From contig DAIDLK010000086.1 in NCBI GenBank assembly GCA_027449525.1, forward strand, positions 1 to 5,088: DNA of 5,088 nucleotides. The letters run 5' to 3'. Positions 1 through 5,088 of the stretch are shown here, piece by piece. The notes below the pieces were generated by a model. That model saw only the letters and a program-made list of their open reading frames with translations, did no database searches and was not told the origin of the DNA. The translations under genes were made by a program, and so were the position numbers. Origin of the DNA: Legionellaceae bacterium. GTDB taxonomy: Bacteria > Pseudomonadota > Gammaproteobacteria > Legionellales > Legionellaceae. The first letter of the stretch is position 1; each line of letters begins with the position of its first letter.

Positions 1-587
1 TCAGTTAAGTAATATTCTTTTTGTTGATTATGTGGCGACAACTTGGCCATCCAGCGTTTGAGATCGGTGCTGTTGGCTGAGCATATGCCGGTGTAGATTT
101 CATGCAGTTGTTGTTGTGCGTGGTCAGCGTCTTTTTCCTCCACAATAGCCTGAATGTGACCCTGCTGGTTGCGTATGACGCGCCCTAGCCCGCTCGGGTT
201 GTCAACTGTAGCCAGGAGTAAGCGCAGTCCGTTGGGAATGGCAATCAGTTGTTGCAATAACTCCGCCGAAATTAACGGCACATCGGCTGATAAGATAAGC
301 ACTTGGCTGGCGTCGGGGATATGTGGCAGCGTTTGCAATACGGCGTGCCCGGTGCCGAGTTGTGGTGTTTGCATGACCCAGTGCACGGCTAAATCAGTAC
401 ATTCCGTGCGAATTAATTCGGCCTGATGGCCAATCACCACGTGAATTTGTTCCGGATTTAACCCGCGCGCCGTAGCCACTACGCGCGCCAACAGCGACTG
501 ACCAGCCAGTGTGTGGAGCACTTTGGGCCGTGCCGAGTGCATGCGCGAGCCAAGGCCTGCGGCCAGAATAATAATGTGCAGTGCCAC
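1..587 (-). CDS. glmU: Bifunctional GlmU, N-terminal part (N-acetylglucosamine-1-phosphate uridylyltransferase domain), cut by the window edge
   Basis: GlmU is a cytoplasmic bifunctional enzyme that acetylates glucosamine-1-phosphate and then couples the product to UTP. It yields UDP-GlcNAc for peptidoglycan and lipopolysaccharide. The frame is open for 195 codons plus two bases and leaves the window at position 1, so only the uridylyltransferase part is present; the left-handed beta-helix acetyltransferase half lies outside (E. coli GlmU is about 456 residues). Visible motifs: nucleotide loop LAAGLGSRM (8-16), PKVLH with Lys22, Q73 and QLGTGHA (76-82), the metal-binding Asp102 in SADVPLI, NPSGLGR (130-136), AIVEEKDA (147-154), EIYTG (163-167), and a final KEYYLT. 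These align with E. coli GlmU almost without gaps. The start is GTG at 587-585: two codons upstream lies an in-frame TAA (593-591), and a GAGG sits seven bases before the GTG. E. coli Tyr103 and Asn169 correspond to Ser100 and Tyr165 here. The upstream gene ends 47 bases away in the same direction. Confidence 0.95.
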   Translation of the reverse strand, partial: MALHIIILAAGLGSRMHSARPKVLHTLAGQSLLARVVATARGLNPEQIHVVIGHQAELIRTECTDLAVHWVMQTPQLGTGHAVLQTLPHIPDASQVLILSADVPLISAELLQQLIAIPNGLRLLLATVDNPSGLGRVIRNQQGHIQAIVEEKDADHAQQQLHEIYTGICSANSTDLKRWMAKLSPHNQQKEYYLT

Positions 588-600
588 GCGTTATCCTCAT
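588..600 (-). promoter_or_regulatory. Ribosome binding site and upstream stop that fix the GTG start of glmU
   Basis: On the minus strand GAGG (598-595) lies seven bases before GTG (587-585). The in-frame TAA at 593-591 excludes any upstream start in this frame. There is no in-frame ATG until Met16, which lies inside the nucleotide-binding loop, so GTG is the only start that preserves the enzyme. Confidence 0.8.
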
Positions 601-634
601 CAAATCAGTTAGCGAATAAGATACACAGGATTGG

Positions 635-1951
635 CTAGAAATGGAATTCCCGTGTAGCCGCGTAAACATAATACAGTGGCATAAAAATTAGTTGACCATG
701 TTGTGGTTGCTGATAAGCGGCATCGAGAAAAATATAAGCCGCATTGGTTTGTGGGTATTGCTCTAAGAATAAGTGTAGGCTGCGCAAGCGACCTGCTGCA
801 CCGCTTTTTACCTCAATCGGGATAACGTGACCTTGTTTAACGGCCAGAAAATCCACTTCGGCCGTACTGCTTTTGACTAAACGATGCCAATAATACAGTT
901 TGCCTTGAGCTTGAGTTAAGCGGAGCTCCTGTGCAATAAACTGCTCAGCAAGTCGACCCCGGTAAACTGAGAGTAGATTATTATTCAAATCCTGCCAATC
1001 GAGCGGGAGCCCGCACAAACTTTGCATTAAACCAATATCTAAAAAAGCGGCCTTAAATGTTTTCATGTGTGCGGAGGCAGCTAAGGGTAGGACCGGCGGA
1101 GAGCAGACCGGAATCGGTGTAATTACCTGTGCCATGCTGAGCAGATGGAATGCTTTTTTTATCGTGGCGCCTGAAAAATCGTGCGCGAGATGGCTGTATT
1201 TTATTTGCTGTCCTACCTCCTTAGCGACCGAGGAAAAAACTTCCAATAGACACAGCGGATCAGTGCGAGGCGCGTATTTGGCAAAATCATTTTGAAACGC
1301 AAGGATTAATTCACGATGCACTAACTGACTTTCACGGATTGAGCCACTATCTAAAAACGCTTTTATGGCTTCGGGCATGCCGCCAATCATAAAATAACGA
1401 ATCAGCTCTTGTCTTAATTCTTGATGCACTGCATCCGATAACACCCGGGGTTTTTCTTGCAGTAGCGTGGCCAAATGGTCACGACCAACCGCCATTAGGT
1501 ATTCAATAAAGCCTAGTGGGTAAATTGTTAAAAATTGCACACGGCCGACAGGAAACGAAATCTCTGATAAGACAAACTCTAATAAAGACCCTGCCGCAAT
1601 CACATGCAACTCGGGAACTTCTTCAAAGAAATAGCGTAACGACATCAATGCAGCCGGGCATTGTTGGATTTCATCAAAAAACAACAGTGTTTTTCCGGGC
1701 GTAATGGTTTGGTTGGTTACTAGTTCAAGTTCACTGATAATACGCTTCGGATCGCTGTCGTGGGAAAAAATTTTAGCCAAGCGCGGTGTTTTTTCAAAAT
1801 CGATACTGACCAGTTGGTGTTGAAAATTACTAGCCGCTAACGCATTGACTGAATAGGTTTTACCAACTTGACGGGCACCTCTTAAAATGAGTGGCTTACG
1901 CCGCTGAGCCTGCGCCCAAGCGCTTAATTCTGCAGTAATTAAACGTCTCAT
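635..1951 (-). CDS. AAA+ ATPase with C-terminal DUF4143 / PD-(D/E)XK-like domain (COG1373 type), copy 1
   Basis: This 438-residue protein belongs to the AAA_14-DUF4143 family of predicted ATPases. The N-terminal ATPase has a Walker A GARQVGKT (25-32), a Walker B TLLFFDEIQ (88-96, Asp93-Glu94) and a sensor-like GSLLEF (121-126). The middle carries GGMPEAI (190-196) and NDFAKYA (221-227), typical landmarks at the start of the DUF4143 part. The C-terminus has GRLAEQF (332-338), AEVDF (364-368, Asp367) and PIEVKSG (378-384, Glu380 and Lys382), the D...E-x-K pattern of PD-(D/E)XK nuclease-like folds. No signal peptide or membrane segment is evident, so it is probably cytoplasmic. Length and motifs indicate an intact gene. 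The ATG is preceded by AAGG (1960-1957) five bases away. It lies between ansA (72 bases upstream) and glmU (47 bases downstream), same strand. It is clearly related to the ATPase at 3101-4489. The cellular role of this family is not established; I assign none. ATP binding is well supported; nuclease activity is inference. Confidence 0.9.
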   Translation of the reverse strand: MRRLITAELSAWAQAQRRKPLILRGARQVGKTYSVNALAASNFQHQLVSIDFEKTPRLAKIFSHDSDPKRIISELELVTNQTITPGKTLLFFDEIQQCPAALMSLRYFFEEVPELHVIAAGSLLEFVLSEISFPVGRVQFLTIYPLGFIEYLMAVGRDHLATLLQEKPRVLSDAVHQELRQELIRYFMIGGMPEAIKAFLDSGSIRESQLVHRELILAFQNDFAKYAPRTDPLCLLEVFSSVAKEVGQQIKYSHLAHDFSGATIKKAFHLLSMAQVITPIPVCSPPVLPLAASAHMKTFKAAFLDIGLMQSLCGLPLDWQDLNNNLLSVYRGRLAEQFIAQELRLTQAQGKLYYWHRLVKSSTAEVDFLAVKQGHVIPIEVKSGAAGRLRSLHLFLEQYPQTNAAYIFLDAAYQQPQHGQLIFMPLYYVYAATREFHF

Positions 1952-1979
1952 AGTCGCCTTGATTTAAAAATACAAGGTT

Positions 1980-2018
1980 ATTTTACCTGTTAGGATTCAA
2001 AAAAGAAAGGCTATTATA
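1980..2018 (-). promoter_or_regulatory. Candidate promoter(s) for the ATPase at 635-1951
   Basis: The 72-base gap after ansA contains a perfect -10 hexamer TATAAT (2018-2013) and a second, TAAAAT (1985-1980), on the minus strand. Neither has a convincing -35: the first would need one inside the end of ansA, where I see only a poor match, and the second has TTTCTT at 2008-2003. The gap is AT-rich and has no GC stem in front of its T-run (CTTTCTTTTTT), so I do not read it as an ansA terminator. Confidence 0.35.
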
Positions 2019-2023
2019 TAGAA

Positions 2024-3052
2024 TCAGCGAACATCCAATTCACCCACGCAATCGATGGTCATGTGGTGTTTGACCATGGCTTTATCCGGGTACTTACTCA
2101 GTAGCACGAGTAATTTACAATGCGCCGCCTCAGTGGTCATGTTGTGTCCGCTGATCAGTCCCGCGGCTTTGAGCGATGTGCCGGTGGCGTACTGGTGCAT
2201 TTGCACGCCGCCGTGTTGGCATTGCGTACAATTGACAATGACCATGCCGCGCATGGATGCTTCAGTCAATAGAGCCAGAAACTCTTGGTTGGTATTCGGT
2301 GCGTTCCCCGCGCCATAGCTTTGGAGAATTAAGCCATCCAGCGGTTGGGATAGCAGGGCGTGCAACACCTCGATAGAAAAGCCCGGAAACAGACAAAAAT
2401 TAGCCAGATGCTGTGGGGAGATGGTTTGCACGCGAAATGGTTGTTGCGGGAGGGGACGAATCAAGTCATGCCGTAACGTCAGCTCAATGCCAATGCGTGC
2501 TAAGTGCGGAAAATTAGGTGAATCAAACGCGTTTAATTTGGTTGCACTCACTTTTTGGGTGCGATTACCGCGCAACAAGCGCTGGTTAAAGTAAACACAC
2601 ACTTCCGGTAATGACGCGTGCGCGGCGAGCCACAGGGAGGTAATGATATTATCGCTGGCATCATTACGAAGTTCCGACAAAGGAATTTGCGAGCCGGTTA
2701 AAATCACCGGTTTAGCCAAATTTTCCAGCATAAATGATAAAGCGCTGGCTGTGTAGGCCATGGTATCGGTGCCATGAAAAATTACAAATCCGTCCACGTC
2801 GGCATAATGCGCATGAATATCGGCGGCCAGTAGGTTCCATTCGTGCGGCGTGATATTGGAAGAATCGAGCAAAGGGGAATATTCTTTAATGGAATAGTCA
2901 GGCATTTCAGGGTGTGAAAGTGCCGGAATGGCCTGTAGCGCCGCCTGCACGCCGTTAGGCGAGGGCACATAGCCATTGGGAGTGCTAACACTGCTTATCG
3001 TGCCGCCAGTATTGATAATCAGAACCGTTTTTTTCAAACGCGTGGTGGACAT
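2024..3052 (-). CDS. ansA: Type I (cytoplasmic) L-asparaginase
   Basis: The enzyme hydrolyses L-asparagine to L-aspartate and ammonia. At 342 residues it is close to E. coli AnsA (338) and aligns with it along the whole length. Visible landmarks: TGGTIS (15-20) with the likely nucleophile Thr18; the substrate region LLDSS (61-65); HGTDTMAYTASALSFML (93-109) with the second catalytic triad Thr95-Asp96; TGSQIPL (119-125); RGNRTQK (161-167) with the probable catalytic Lys167; SYGAGNAPN (245-253); and NCTQC (274-278). There is no signal peptide, which agrees with a type I rather than periplasmic type II enzyme. Cys278 matches Cys273 of the E. coli allosteric asparagine site, but E. coli Thr162 is replaced by Gln166. 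The ATG has no recognisable Shine-Dalgarno sequence. It is retained because the protein length fits and the next possible starts (a TTG at codon 6) have none either. A candidate promoter and an AT-rich dyad lie in the 48-base gap upstream. Two related ATPase genes flank it on the same strand. An alternative name would be a generic asparaginase/glutaminase, but the type I assignment is strong. Confidence 0.95.
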   Translation of the reverse strand: MSTTRLKKTVLIINTGGTISSVSTPNGYVPSPNGVQAALQAIPALSHPEMPDYSIKEYSPLLDSSNITPHEWNLLAADIHAHYADVDGFVIFHGTDTMAYTASALSFMLENLAKPVILTGSQIPLSELRNDASDNIITSLWLAAHASLPEVCVYFNQRLLRGNRTQKVSATKLNAFDSPNFPHLARIGIELTLRHDLIRPLPQQPFRVQTISPQHLANFCLFPGFSIEVLHALLSQPLDGLILQSYGAGNAPNTNQEFLALLTEASMRGMVIVNCTQCQHGGVQMHQYATGTSLKAAGLISGHNMTTEAAHCKLLVLLSKYPDKAMVKHHMTIDCVGELDVR

Positions 3053-3063
3053 TATCAGGTAGT

Positions 3064-3093
3064 TAATTTAAAGGAGGAAGCGAGTTTAAATTA
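3064..3093. repeat. 9-bp perfect inverted repeat in the ansA leader
   Basis: The plus-strand arms TAATTTAAA (3064-3072) and TTTAAATTA (3085-3093) are perfect complements around a 12-base loop (3073-3084). The arms are entirely A/T. The outer arm overlaps the candidate ansA -10 box and the rest lies at or just after the predicted start site. It could be an operator for a dimeric regulator or a weak RNA stem-loop. On the minus strand the loop and the first bases of the following arm read CTTCCTCCTTT, similar to the 3' end of 16S rRNA. It is not a convincing terminator because the stem has no G/C pairs. Confidence 0.5.
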
Positions 3094-3117
3094 TAGACAG
3101 TTAAGGATAAAAAGCAA
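3090..3117 (-). promoter_or_regulatory. Candidate sigma70-type promoter of ansA
   Basis: On the minus strand TTGCTT (3117-3112) is followed by a 16-base spacer and a perfect TATAAT (3095-3090). Transcription would begin near 3083, giving a leader of about 30 bases before the ansA ATG at 3052. The -35 box lies within the last codons of the upstream ATPase gene. This is a pattern match only. Confidence 0.45.
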
Positions 3118-4489
3118 TTGGGGAAGGGGTCGAATCAACCAGTCGATCAATCTCACTGATTAGATAAAAAGGTAATGAGAGCAGGGTGTAGTGAACCACA
3201 TGACCCTGGGTGGTTTTAGTATGTATTTCAGCGCAGGCAGCTGGTCCTGAATACAAACGAATAGCTTTTTTCCAGGGCTTTTCATACATAAATTGATGCA
3301 ATGACCGCATCTTGCCGGTGCTGCCCGATTTTACTTCAATTGGAATCAAATGCTGATTATCTTGGATGATGTAATCAATTTCGGCACTACTACTTTGCGA
3401 TTCTCGACTCCAATAATAGAGTTTCGGATCGCCATAACAGGGTGATAACAAGCGCAATAATTGCCCGGTAATTTGCTCGGCCAACGCCCCTTGATTGATT
3501 AATAAAATATCATTGATCGTTTGAAATTGGTGTAACCGCAAACCTAACAAGGTTGAAACCAAGCCCGTATCGAGAAAAATCATTTTAAAGAGCTTAGGAT
3601 TGATTGACGCACCAACGGGAATACCATTGGCGTGCGTGTTAATAACCGGGTGGCATAAACGTGCTTTCGTTAACAACAACAAAGCCTGTTTAATGCTGGC
3701 ATGTTTTGCATTAGACACTACGTGTGAATAAACAAATTTTTTTGATAGTGACATCGGAATGGCTCTTAAGACATCATCGAGAGCATGCGTGGATAGTTTT
3801 CCGGCATATTTTGCAAAATCATCTTGATAGGTGTGAATTAAGTCATGATGAACTTCTGATAAGGCGTCTAAGGATTGCGTTGTTACCCAGGTTGAAATGG
3901 CCTCTGGCATGCCGCCAACCATCATAAATTCTTTAAAAAGTTGATTAGCTTTGTTGTGGAGTGCTGCATTAAAGGGTTTTTTTACATCAAATGTTTTAAT
4001 TGCCGTCAGCAAATGCTGTTCGTTTTTAGCTGACAAAAATTCGTCAAAGCCCATGGGCTCAACAAAATAATAATGAATCCGCCCCACGGGCATACTAAAT
4101 TCGTGGTCGTCCAATACAAATTCAAGTAATGAACCGGTAGCAATGACCGCCAATTCAGGCATTAATTCGTAAAACCAACGCAGCTTTTCAAGTAATAGGG
4201 GTGCTGCCTGAATTTCGTCCAAAAATAAAATAGCCTGTGCCGGATGAATCGTTTGATTTAGTTCACTGGCTAAATTTAATAAAATACTCGCTGGATCATT
4301 GCTGTCAAAATGGATTGCCAAATGACGTTGCCGTTCAAAATTAAGCTCAATTAATTGTTTATCGGCTTCTTTTGCAAGCTCTCTAACCAGCCAGGTTTTA
4401 CCAACTTGTCGAGCGCCACGTAAAACCATGGGCTTACGTGTTGACGAGCACAACCATTGTTGCATTTTTTCCAGAAGATTTCGTTGCAT
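3101..4489 (-). CDS. AAA+ ATPase with C-terminal DUF4143 / PD-(D/E)XK-like domain (COG1373 type), copy 2
   Basis: This 462-residue relative of the gene at 635-1951 has the same domain order. Walker A is GARQVGKT (25-32), Walker B is ILFLDEIQ (87-94, Asp91-Glu92), and GSLLEF is at 119-124. VGGMPEAI (191-198) and DDFAKYA (223-229) mark entry into the DUF4143 region, followed by GALAEQ (334-339). The nuclease-like residues are AEIDY (369-373, Asp372) and PIEVKSG (383-389, Glu385 and Lys387). The Walker A lies at the same residue number as in the other copy, which supports the ATG at 4489; an alternative Met9 would shorten the N-terminus. No clear Shine-Dalgarno sequence precedes the ATG, and an in-frame stop lies further upstream with no other ATG, GTG or TTG between. 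The protein has about 20 more residues after the nuclease-like core than copy 1. By eye the gene is richer in A/T than ansA and glmU. No signal peptide or membrane segment is seen. Function beyond predicted ATP binding is unknown. It is first in the minus-strand gene row and divergent from the transposase. Confidence 0.9.
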   Translation of the reverse strand: MQRNLLEKMQQWLCSSTRKPMVLRGARQVGKTWLVRELAKEADKQLIELNFERQRHLAIHFDSNDPASILLNLASELNQTIHPAQAILFLDEIQAAPLLLEKLRWFYELMPELAVIATGSLLEFVLDDHEFSMPVGRIHYYFVEPMGFDEFLSAKNEQHLLTAIKTFDVKKPFNAALHNKANQLFKEFMMVGGMPEAISTWVTTQSLDALSEVHHDLIHTYQDDFAKYAGKLSTHALDDVLRAIPMSLSKKFVYSHVVSNAKHASIKQALLLLTKARLCHPVINTHANGIPVGASINPKLFKMIFLDTGLVSTLLGLRLHQFQTINDILLINQGALAEQITGQLLRLLSPCYGDPKLYYWSRESQSSSAEIDYIIQDNQHLIPIEVKSGSTGKMRSLHQFMYEKPWKKAIRLYSGPAACAEIHTKTTQGHVVHYTLLSLPFYLISEIDRLVDSTPSPIAFYP

Positions 4490-4566
4490 TAGACAATACT
4501 TTAATAAGTATATAAGTTTATATTTTATCCTGTTTTATAAAAAAATAAAGGTATATTCCTAAAAAA
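4490..4566 (-). promoter_or_regulatory. AT-rich leader with possible promoter of the ATPase at 3101-4489
   Basis: This very A/T-rich stretch must hold the promoter if the ATPase is transcribed from its own start. On the minus strand the -10-like hexamers TAAAAT (4527-4522) and TATACT (4512-4507) are present. The first has TTTATT (4549-4544) 16 bases upstream, a three-of-six match to the -35 consensus. Such matches are expected by chance in AT-rich DNA, so the exact site is uncertain. Confidence 0.3.
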
Positions 4567-4633
4567 TGGGGTCGTGACTTGCTTTTTGCCTTTGGTCCCA
4601 GACCGCTTGATCCCTAAACTAAATTAGTATAGT
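4567..4633 (+). promoter_or_regulatory. Upstream region of the transposase: probable element end and weak promoter
   Basis: At 4567 the sequence switches from A/T-rich DNA to a GC-richer segment beginning TGGGGTCGTGACTTGC. Sequences of the type GGGGTC(A/G)... are common next to RAYT and IS200-like genes, so I infer an element end near here. GGGGTC (4568-4573) can pair with GATCCC (4609-4614) with one G-T wobble, enclosing a small hairpin GGTC-CCA-GACC (4594-4604). A weak promoter is possible: TTGATC (4607-4612) and TATAGT (4628-4633), but the 15-base spacer is short. The right end of the element lies outside the window. Confidence 0.3.
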
Positions 4634-4657
4634 GTGCTGTTCTAAATGGAATAGCAC
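4634..4657 (+). repeat. 10-bp hairpin just before the transposase start
   Basis: GTGCTGTTCT (4634-4643) and GGAATAGCAC (4648-4657) pair over ten positions (eight Watson-Crick, two G-U) around the tetraloop AAAT. The hairpin ends 11 bases before the ATG at 4669. It could be a leader RNA structure limiting transposase translation, as described for IS200 tnpA, or a REP-like or terminal hairpin recognised by the protein. The region between hairpin and ATG has no clear Shine-Dalgarno sequence. Confidence 0.6.
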
Positions 4658-4668
4658 TGTAAAAGCAC

Positions 4669-5079
4669 ATGGCCAGAGCGTTAAGGATTTTATACCCTGG
4701 TGCGTTATATCACATCACCTCGAGGGGAGACGGTCAGGAAGCCATCTACTTGACCAACCAAGATCGTGAAATTTTCATTTCGATGCTGGGTGAATGCGTT
4801 AGTAAATTCAATTGGAAGATTCACGCTTATTGTTTAATGACCAACCACTATCATTTGTTAATCGAGACGCCCCAAGCAAATTTATCGAAAGGCATGCGCT
4901 TTCTTAACGGTGTTTATACGCAGCGATTCAACCGCGCGCACAAGCGAGTTGGCCATGTTCTACAGGGTAGGTACAAAAGTATCTTGGTTGAGAAAGAAAG
5001 TTATCTTTTAGAACTCTCGCGGTATCTTGTTTTGAATCCGGTTCGAGCCAAAATGGGTCAAGTCCCAAAAATGCTGTAA
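4669..5079 (+). CDS. REP-associated tyrosine transposase (RAYT, IS200-like Y1 family), apparently truncated or frameshifted
   Basis: RAYTs are HUH single-strand DNA nucleases related to IS200/IS605 TnpA that act on REP palindromes. The start is typical of the family (MARALRILYPGALYHITSRG). The HUH motif is H60-Y61-H62 in NHYHLLIET (59-67). MRFLNGVYTQRFN (76-88) and GHVLQGRYKSILV (95-107) are family signatures. Tyr119 in RYLVLNPVRA (118-127) aligns with the catalytic Tyr115 of E. coli TnpA(REP). All expected catalytic residues are therefore present. The ORF stops at 136 residues, where relatives continue with a W-x-W-S-S-Y-like stretch and usually exceed 160 residues, often 200. Dropping one T (5077) would read on as LKFA in the remaining bases, so a one-base frameshift is plausible but cannot be judged so near the window end. 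It is divergent from the minus-strand gene row, 179 bases from the ATPase, and preceded by a strong hairpin. It may be a decaying copy; family membership is secure, activity is not. Confidence 0.88.
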   Translation: MARALRILYPGALYHITSRGDGQEAIYLTNQDREIFISMLGECVSKFNWKIHAYCLMTNHYHLLIETPQANLSKGMRFLNGVYTQRFNRAHKRVGHVLQGRYKSILVEKESYLLELSRYLVLNPVRAKMGQVPKML

Positions 5080-5088
5080 ATTCGCCTC

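Noticed and set aside
1..3. Apparent minus-strand TGA at the window edge as the end of a short gene
   Set aside because: It is out of frame with glmU, whose last full codon is 5-3; the gene continues beyond the window as YYLT plus a partial Asp/Glu codon.
169..426. 85-codon plus-strand frame
   Set aside because: It lies wholly antisense to the glmU coding frame; its Cys/Ser-rich translation looks like a shadow.
588..634. Possible terminator or strong promoter between ATPase copy 1 and glmU
   Set aside because: No stem of useful length was found, and the -10-like TATCTT lacks both a -35 and a properly placed TG extension.
394..669. 91-codon minus-strand frame spanning the end of ATPase copy 1 and the start of glmU
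   Set aside because: It is out of frame with both clear genes, and its translation is low-complexity S/G/R-rich with no family resemblance.
1986..2023. Possible intrinsic terminator after ansA (T-run, with GATTC/GAATC repeats around it)
   Set aside because: The repeat is only five pairs with a loop of over 20 bases, and the T-run lies inside the loop rather than after the stem.
2055..2318. 87-codon plus-strand frame antisense to ansA
   Set aside because: It is antisense to well-conserved asparaginase motifs, with no ribosome binding site or recognisable protein features.
3070..3099. Near-perfect plus-strand Shine-Dalgarno (AAAGGAGG) that might start a small plus-strand gene
   Set aside because: No ATG, GTG or TTG follows at a usable distance; ATT at 3090 would reach a stop after four codons.

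Overview
This window looks like a chromosomal segment of a gammaproteobacterium, mixing housekeeping genes with accessory DNA. The GlmU fragment and the type I asparaginase both align well by eye with their E. coli counterparts. Details of GlmU (an SAD triad before VPLI, EIYTG, and QKEYYLT) resemble the Legionella/Coxiella versions as I remember them, so Legionellales is my best guess. That guess rests on memory rather than a search.

Layout: four genes lie head to tail on the minus strand, in transcription order from right to left. They are an AAA+ ATPase with a DUF4143/nuclease-like C-terminus (3101-4489), a type I L-asparaginase ansA (2024-3052), a second ATPase of the same family (635-1951), and the 5' two-fifths or so of glmU (1-587, running off the left edge). 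Gaps between them are 48, 72 and 47 bases, and I see no convincing intrinsic terminator in any gap, so partial read-through is possible. Good -10 boxes in the gaps before ansA and before the second ATPase suggest that each can also be started on its own. glmU has a GTG start, fixed by an in-frame stop just upstream.

To the right, a 179-base AT-rich divergent region separates the first ATPase from a plus-strand REP-associated tyrosine transposase (RAYT, IS200-like HUH superfamily; 4669-5079). The transposase keeps its HUH pair and candidate catalytic tyrosine but stops at 136 residues, at about the point where the family continues into a W-x-W-S-S-Y-like stretch. It therefore looks truncated or frameshifted. 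A strong 10-bp hairpin lies just before its start codon.

How the genes relate: glmU (cell-envelope precursor synthesis) and ansA (asparagine to aspartate) are metabolic. The two ATPases are full length with intact Walker and nuclease-like residues, and their biological role is not established. The two related ATPases bracketing ansA are the most notable arrangement. I found no CRISPR array, tRNA or rRNA, and no clear evidence of a new defence system. The more novel points are the paired ATPases, an AT dyad with an anti-Shine-Dalgarno-like loop in the ansA leader, and the transposase leader hairpin.
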